Shown piece after piece: positions 60,280-64,000 of a stretch of 64,000 nucleotides of DNA. The notes under the pieces were generated by a model. It was not told where the DNA came from and searched no databases. It was given only the letters and a program-made list of their open reading frames with translations. Both the position numbers and the translations under genes were made by a program. Positions within the stretch are counted from its first letter, which is position 1. Each line of letters begins with the position of its first letter. This DNA is from Rikenellaceae bacterium (GTDB taxonomy: Bacteria; Bacteroidota; Bacteroidia; Bacteroidales; Rikenellaceae). The DNA lies in the NCBI GenBank assembly GCA_015060165.1, contig SUZC01000010.1, positions 1 through 64,000 on the forward strand, read 5' to 3'.

Positions 60280-61497
60280 CTACTCCTTCAATGTATAGAT
60301 AGCGATAAATGGATTGTCCTCCTCGCTGATTGTAGGAAAGTCGGCACGCAAACGCTCAATCTGTTTTGGGAACTCTTTGGTAAAGTCGTTGCCGTAATCA
60401 TCTTTGCCTCGTTGTAATCGGGCTACGCTTGATGCCGAGATAGTTGTGATGATGTGGCTTTCGCCAACTGTGCATATATCGCCAAACGGTAGTGCGTATG
60501 GTTGTTCCATATATGAGCTTATCACCACATTCGATGATTTTGTTTGTTTATCGTATATTCCTAATGCATAGAAGAAGGAATGATTAAACTCACATACAAC
60601 GTAATCTTTGCTTTCATTGATTTTGCTTACATTAGTAACCTTATTATTTAGACGACTATTCTTGTCGATATATTTAAAATAATCTCGTGGGTTGTCAAGT
60701 TCCTTTGGACGGCGATAGCTTCCAAAGTCGAACTCCCAACGTGTCTCTCCGCTCTTGGGGTTGATGACTTGCATCAGCCAATTGTTAGTGTAGAAAATCT
60801 CTCCGTCGTATAAGTAGAATGAGTCGTTAGATAGGTGCTTTCCTGCGTAAGCATTCTTTACTAAACACTTTTCAATTTCAAATTGGCTGTTCATCACTAC
60901 CAAGTCACAGCTGTCGCACTTCTCGGGCATAAGTCCTCCCGTTGTGCCGTAATATTTGCCTTTGTGATACTCCATCGAGGTAAACTCTGCTGGTAATTCG
61001 TTATATACAGCCACTTCGTTGCCATCTTTGTCGAATGATAGGATTTTAGCTTTGAAACGGCCTAACAGGTTGATTGTGTGGCTGTCGGGATTGTAGAATA
61101 TATCGGCTAAATAGGTGTATTCGTTACCAGCACGACCCTTTCGAGCCAATTTCTTGATAAATTTACCTTTGCGGTCAAAGATGTGGCAACATTCAAATTC
61201 TCTTAAATTGGCCACAAAGATTCTATCTTCTGTAACGATTATTTTATCAACATCGCCAATCAGTGCATCGTCTGATGTCTCCAACCGAACATACTCTACA
61301 CCATCAATGATTCCGCAATTCTCTATATTTTCGGCTTTGCTAAGGTCGTATCCCTCCTCGGTATTTATTGCCTCTATTGTTGAATCGAGATTGATTTTGA
61401 TAATGTTGTCGGAGCTGTCAGTTTTCGAGTTGCACGACGAGAGAGCTACAAGCAATAGCGTAGTGGCAGATAGGAGTGAGGCGGTAGGGTGTTTCAT
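60280..61497 (-). CDS. 6-bladed beta-propeller lipoprotein
   Basis: A 405-aa lipoprotein, signal peptide ending VALSSC. The family hallmark appears as GKFIKKLARKGRAGNEYTYLADIFYNP (about 112-138), with repeated blades (ILSFDKDGNEV, YDGEIFYTNN). Third complete member of this family in the window, with no conserved genomic neighbours between the three. Function unknown. Confidence 0.8.
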   Translation of the reverse strand: MKHPTASLLSATTLLLVALSSCNSKTDSSDNIIKINLDSTIEAINTEEGYDLSKAENIENCGIIDGVEYVRLETSDDALIGDVDKIIVTEDRIFVANLREFECCHIFDRKGKFIKKLARKGRAGNEYTYLADIFYNPDSHTINLLGRFKAKILSFDKDGNEVAVYNELPAEFTSMEYHKGKYYGTTGGLMPEKCDSCDLVVMNSQFEIEKCLVKNAYAGKHLSNDSFYLYDGEIFYTNNWLMQVINPKSGETRWEFDFGSYRRPKELDNPRDYFKYIDKNSRLNNKVTNVSKINESKDYVVCEFNHSFFYALGIYDKQTKSSNVVISSYMEQPYALPFGDICTVGESHIITTISASSVARLQRGKDDYGNDFTKEFPKQIERLRADFPTISEEDNPFIAIYTLKE

Positions 61498-61580
61498 AGT
61501 TTATTTCGCTAATTAAATAATGGTTCGTAGTATAAAATTAATAGTTCTTCGGATACAAACAAAACATTTTTAGATAAAAA

Positions 61581-61611
61581 TACCCGCTCCCCCAAATGGG
61601 AAGAGCGGGTA
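61581..61611 (-). terminator. terminator after sdhB
   Basis: TACCCGCTC and GAGCGGGTA pair around a short A/T-rich loop; on the minus strand TATTTTTA follows. It ends the sdh operon. Confidence 0.8.
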
Positions 61612-61635
61612 ATATATATAAGGTATAACCTTATC

Positions 61636-62379
61636 TTAGTCCTGCAACTTCGCTGCCAAGAACTCGCGGTTGAGGCGAGCGATGTGAGCAATCGAAATCT
61701 GCTTAGGACACTCAGCCTGACAAGCACCTGTGTTAGTACAGTTACCGAAGCCGAGCTCGTCCATCTTAGCAACCATTGCCTTAGCACGACGTGCGCCCTC
61801 TACGCGACCCTGTGGAAGTTTCGCAAGTGACGATACGCGAGCTGCAACGAACAACATAGCTGAACCGTTTTTGCAAGTAGCGGCGCAAGCACCACATCCT
61901 ACGCAAGCAGCTGCGTCCATCGACTCGTCTGCGTCCTTCTTAGGAATAGGTATTGCGTTACCATCGGGTACTGAGTTAGTACGAACTGATACGAAACCAC
62001 CAGCCTGCAAAATCTCGTCGTAAGCACCACGGTTTACTACCAAGTCCTTGATTACGGGGAATGCAGCTGAACGCCAAGGCTCGATGGTGATTGTAGAGCC
62101 GTCCTTGAACTTACGCATATACATCTGGCAAGTAGTTACAGCCTGCGATGGGCCGTGTGCGTGGCCGTTGATGTGCAACGAACACATACCGCAGATACCC
62201 TCGCGGCAGTCGTGGTCGAATGCTACGGGCTCCTTGCCTGCGTGTACCAAATCGTTGTTCAAGATGTCGAGCATCTCAAGGAATGAGGTGTCGGCAGAGA
62301 TATTCTTAACCTCGTAGGTCTCGAATGCACCCTGTGATTTAGCGTCCTTTTGACGCCATATCTTTAATTTAAAATTCAT
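61636..62379 (-). CDS. sdhB: succinate dehydrogenase/fumarate reductase iron-sulfur subunit
   Basis: A 247-aa electron-transfer subunit. The 2Fe-2S site is [20 protein letters not shown]...C, the 4Fe-4S site [14 protein letters not shown], and the third cluster site [16 protein letters not shown]. In Bacteroidota the complex mainly serves as menaquinol:fumarate reductase. sdhA lies 32 nt upstream on the same strand. Confidence 0.96.
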   Translation of the reverse strand: MNFKLKIWRQKDAKSQGAFETYEVKNISADTSFLEMLDILNNDLVHAGKEPVAFDHDCREGICGMCSLHINGHAHGPSQAVTTCQMYMRKFKDGSTITIEPWRSAAFPVIKDLVVNRGAYDEILQAGGFVSVRTNSVPDGNAIPIPKKDADESMDAAACVGCGACAATCKNGSAMLFVAARVSSLAKLPQGRVEGARRAKAMVAKMDELGFGNCTNTGACQAECPKQISIAHIARLNREFLAAKLQD

Positions 62380-62411
62380 TGTTTTCTGGTATTAAAGTTT
62401 AACGTCAAAAA

Positions 62412-64000
62412 TTAGTCCTTATAGTTACGCTGTGCGCGGTGTGTGAACTCGTAGTCAAGTGGCTCCTTAGTGAGCTCTGGCTCCTTGTCCATACCCTTGT
62501 ACTCCCAAACGGCTGCGTATGCGAACTCGTCGTCGTGACGAAGAGCTTCGCCCTCCTCAGTCTGGTGCTCTGAGCGGAAGTGACCACCGCAAGACTCCTC
62601 ACGGTTGAGTGCGTCGCGAGCCATCAACTCTCCAAGCTCCAAGTAGTCAACCAAGCGCAATGCCTTCTCCAACTCAACGTTGAATGAATCAGCAGTACCA
62701 ACAACCTTAACGTCAGTCCAGAACTCCTTGCGAAGAGCCTGAATCTCCTTGATAGCCTTCTCCAAAGACTCCTTAGTACGAGCCATACCAACGTTGTTCC
62801 ACATAATGTTACCCAAACGCTTGTGGATATCGTCAACCGACTGCTTACCGTTGATAGAGAACAACTTCTCGATCTTCTCCTTAACAGCCTTCTCTGCCTC
62901 AGCAAATGCAGGTGTATCGGTAGATACCTTTGGTGCCTGAATCTTCTTTGAGAGGTAGTCGCCAATTGTGTAAGGCAATACGAAGTAACCGTCGGCCAAG
63001 CCCTGCATCAATGCAGATGCACCCAAACGGTTAGCACCGTGATCTGAGAAGTTAGCCTCACCGATAGCGTACAAACCAGGGATTGTAGTCATAAGGTTGT
63101 AGTCAACCCAAATACCACCCATTGTATAGTGAACTGCGGGGAAAATCTGCATAGGCTCCTTGTATGGGCTTACGTCGGTAATCTCCTCATACATATCGAA
63201 GAGGTTGCCGTAACGCTGCTTGATGATATCCTCACCCAAGCGCTCGATAGCGGTCTTGAAATCGAGGAATACAGCCAAACCAGTCTCGTTCACACCGTAG
63301 CCAGCATCGCAACGCTCCTTAGCGGCACGTGAAGCAACGTCACGTGGTACCAAGTTGCCGAATGCAGGATAACGACGCTCCAAGTAGTAGTCGCGATCCT
63401 CCTCAGCGATATCTGATGGCTTCTTAGTACCCTTGCGGATAGCCTCTACGTCCTCCATCTTCTTTGGAACCCAGATACGACCGTCGTTACGCAATGACTC
63501 TGACATCAATGTAAGCTTCGACTGCTGTGTTCCGTGAATTGGAATACAAGTAGGGTGAATCTGAGTAAAGCATGGGTTTGCAAAACCTGCACCCTTACGG
63601 TAGCACTGGAATGCTGCAGAACCGTTAGAGCCCATAGCGTTAGTTGAGAGGAAGAATACGTTACCATATCCGCCTGTTGCGATAACCACAGCGTGAGCAC
63701 CGTGACGCTCAATCTCACCTGTTACCAAGTTACGAGCGATGATACCCTTAGCCTCGCCATCCTCAACAACGATGTCCAACATCTCATGACGTGGGTAGCT
63801 CTTTACAGAACCTGCTGCAATCTCCTTATTGAGTGCTGCATAAGCACCAAGCAAAAGCTGCTGACCGGTCTGACCACGAGCATAGAATGTACGCGATACC
63901 TGAGCACCACCGAATGAACGGTTAGCCAACAAACCGCCGTACTCGCGAGCGAAAGGAACACCCTGAGCTACGCACTGGTCGATGATAAGGTTTGAAACCT
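62412..64000 (-). CDS. sdhA: succinate dehydrogenase/fumarate reductase flavoprotein subunit, N-terminus outside window
   Basis: The C-terminal 529 residues are visible; the frame is open to the window edge, reading [19 protein letters not shown] before the first internal Met. The FAD-covalent-attachment region lies further upstream, outside. Present are [18 protein letters not shown], the substrate-site HPTCIP and the [13 protein letters not shown] dinucleotide segment, and the C-terminal helical domain with [17 protein letters not shown]. sdhC is expected beyond the edge. Confidence 0.96.
   Translation of the reverse strand, partial: VSNLIIDQCVAQGVPFAREYGGLLANRSFGGAQVSRTFYARGQTGQQLLLGAYAALNKEIAAGSVKSYPRHEMLDIVVEDGEAKGIIARNLVTGEIERHGAHAVVIATGGYGNVFFLSTNAMGSNGSAAFQCYRKGAGFANPCFTQIHPTCIPIHGTQQSKLTLMSESLRNDGRIWVPKKMEDVEAIRKGTKKPSDIAEEDRDYYLERRYPAFGNLVPRDVASRAAKERCDAGYGVNETGLAVFLDFKTAIERLGEDIIKQRYGNLFDMYEEITDVSPYKEPMQIFPAVHYTMGGIWVDYNLMTTIPGLYAIGEANFSDHGANRLGASALMQGLADGYFVLPYTIGDYLSKKIQAPKVSTDTPAFAEAEKAVKEKIEKLFSINGKQSVDDIHKRLGNIMWNNVGMARTKESLEKAIKEIQALRKEFWTDVKVVGTADSFNVELEKALRLVDYLELGELMARDALNREESCGGHFRSEHQTEEGEALRHDDEFAYAAVWEYKGMDKEPELTKEPLDYEFTHRAQRNYKD

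Overview
The window reads as a chromosomal segment of a Bacteroidota bacterium, most likely order Bacteroidales. Evidence: many promoters carry the Bacteroidota -7 box TAnnTTTG, several with TTTG about 19-21 nt upstream; ribosome-binding sites are A-rich rather than Shine-Dalgarno; and families typical of the group are present (DUF4924, DUF3127, NigD-like and 6-bladed beta-propeller lipoproteins, peptidase S46, an AspT-type transporter with two TrkA_C domains). A Rikenellaceae/Alistipes-like source is possible but cannot be fixed from sequence alone. There is no insertion sequence, phage or CRISPR array.

Layout. 1-2170: the 3' end of a 5S rRNA gene with its terminator, an inverted copy of that segment, then an AT-rich accessory patch (CoiA-like nuclease, a secreted protein of unknown role, a 171-nt nested palindrome). 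2172-9656: a glycosylase-like protein, DUF819 permease, NarL/NarX-type two-component pair, surE, a cupin/VOC pair, rnhB and a membrane protein. 9.7-13.6 kb: beta-propeller lipoprotein plus a decayed copy, rplS with a structured leader, lspA, tRNA-Leu(CAG), a cupin. 13.8-18.7 kb: dksA-like gene, ileS, apt (minus strand). 18.9-23.2 kb: lipA-lipB-recJ and RNase P RNA. 23.3-27.8 kb: a minus-strand run (rubrerythrin-like, rpmH, DUF4924, NUC1 nuclease, dtd, rluA, cdd). 27.9-36.8 kb: a plus-strand run (EamA, rlmD, SIMPL, MBL, aspartic protease, FkbM, trmD, lpxB, DUF3784, FAH). 36.9-44.6 kb: the rod-shape cluster mreB / mreCD-mrdA-rodA followed by a CaCA antiporter and maf. 44.9-51.7 kb: pgi, a beta-propeller lipoprotein, peptidase S46 and an AspT-type transporter. 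51.9-58 kb: tRNA-Leu(GAG), the glutamate decarboxylase acid-resistance pair gadB-gadC, and a three-gene sugar operon (class II aldolase, PfkB kinase, D-lyxose isomerase). 58.1-64 kb: a lipoprotein-type peptide deformylase, NigD-like, DUF3127, another beta-propeller lipoprotein, and sdhB/sdhA (sdhA runs off the end).

Most genes are housekeeping. The most striking unexplained signal is a dispersed ~120-nt imperfect palindrome (five full and two half copies at 7.7, 22.4, 35.8, 36.8, 43.3, 43.5 and 46.3 kb). Five of the seven begin within a few bases of a stop codon. Both arms and two inner stems show compensatory base changes between copies, so the fold itself is under selection. A second small repeat module sits downstream of all three stable-RNA genes in the 5S and tRNA-Leu regions. 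No element-encoding gene for either repeat is visible here.
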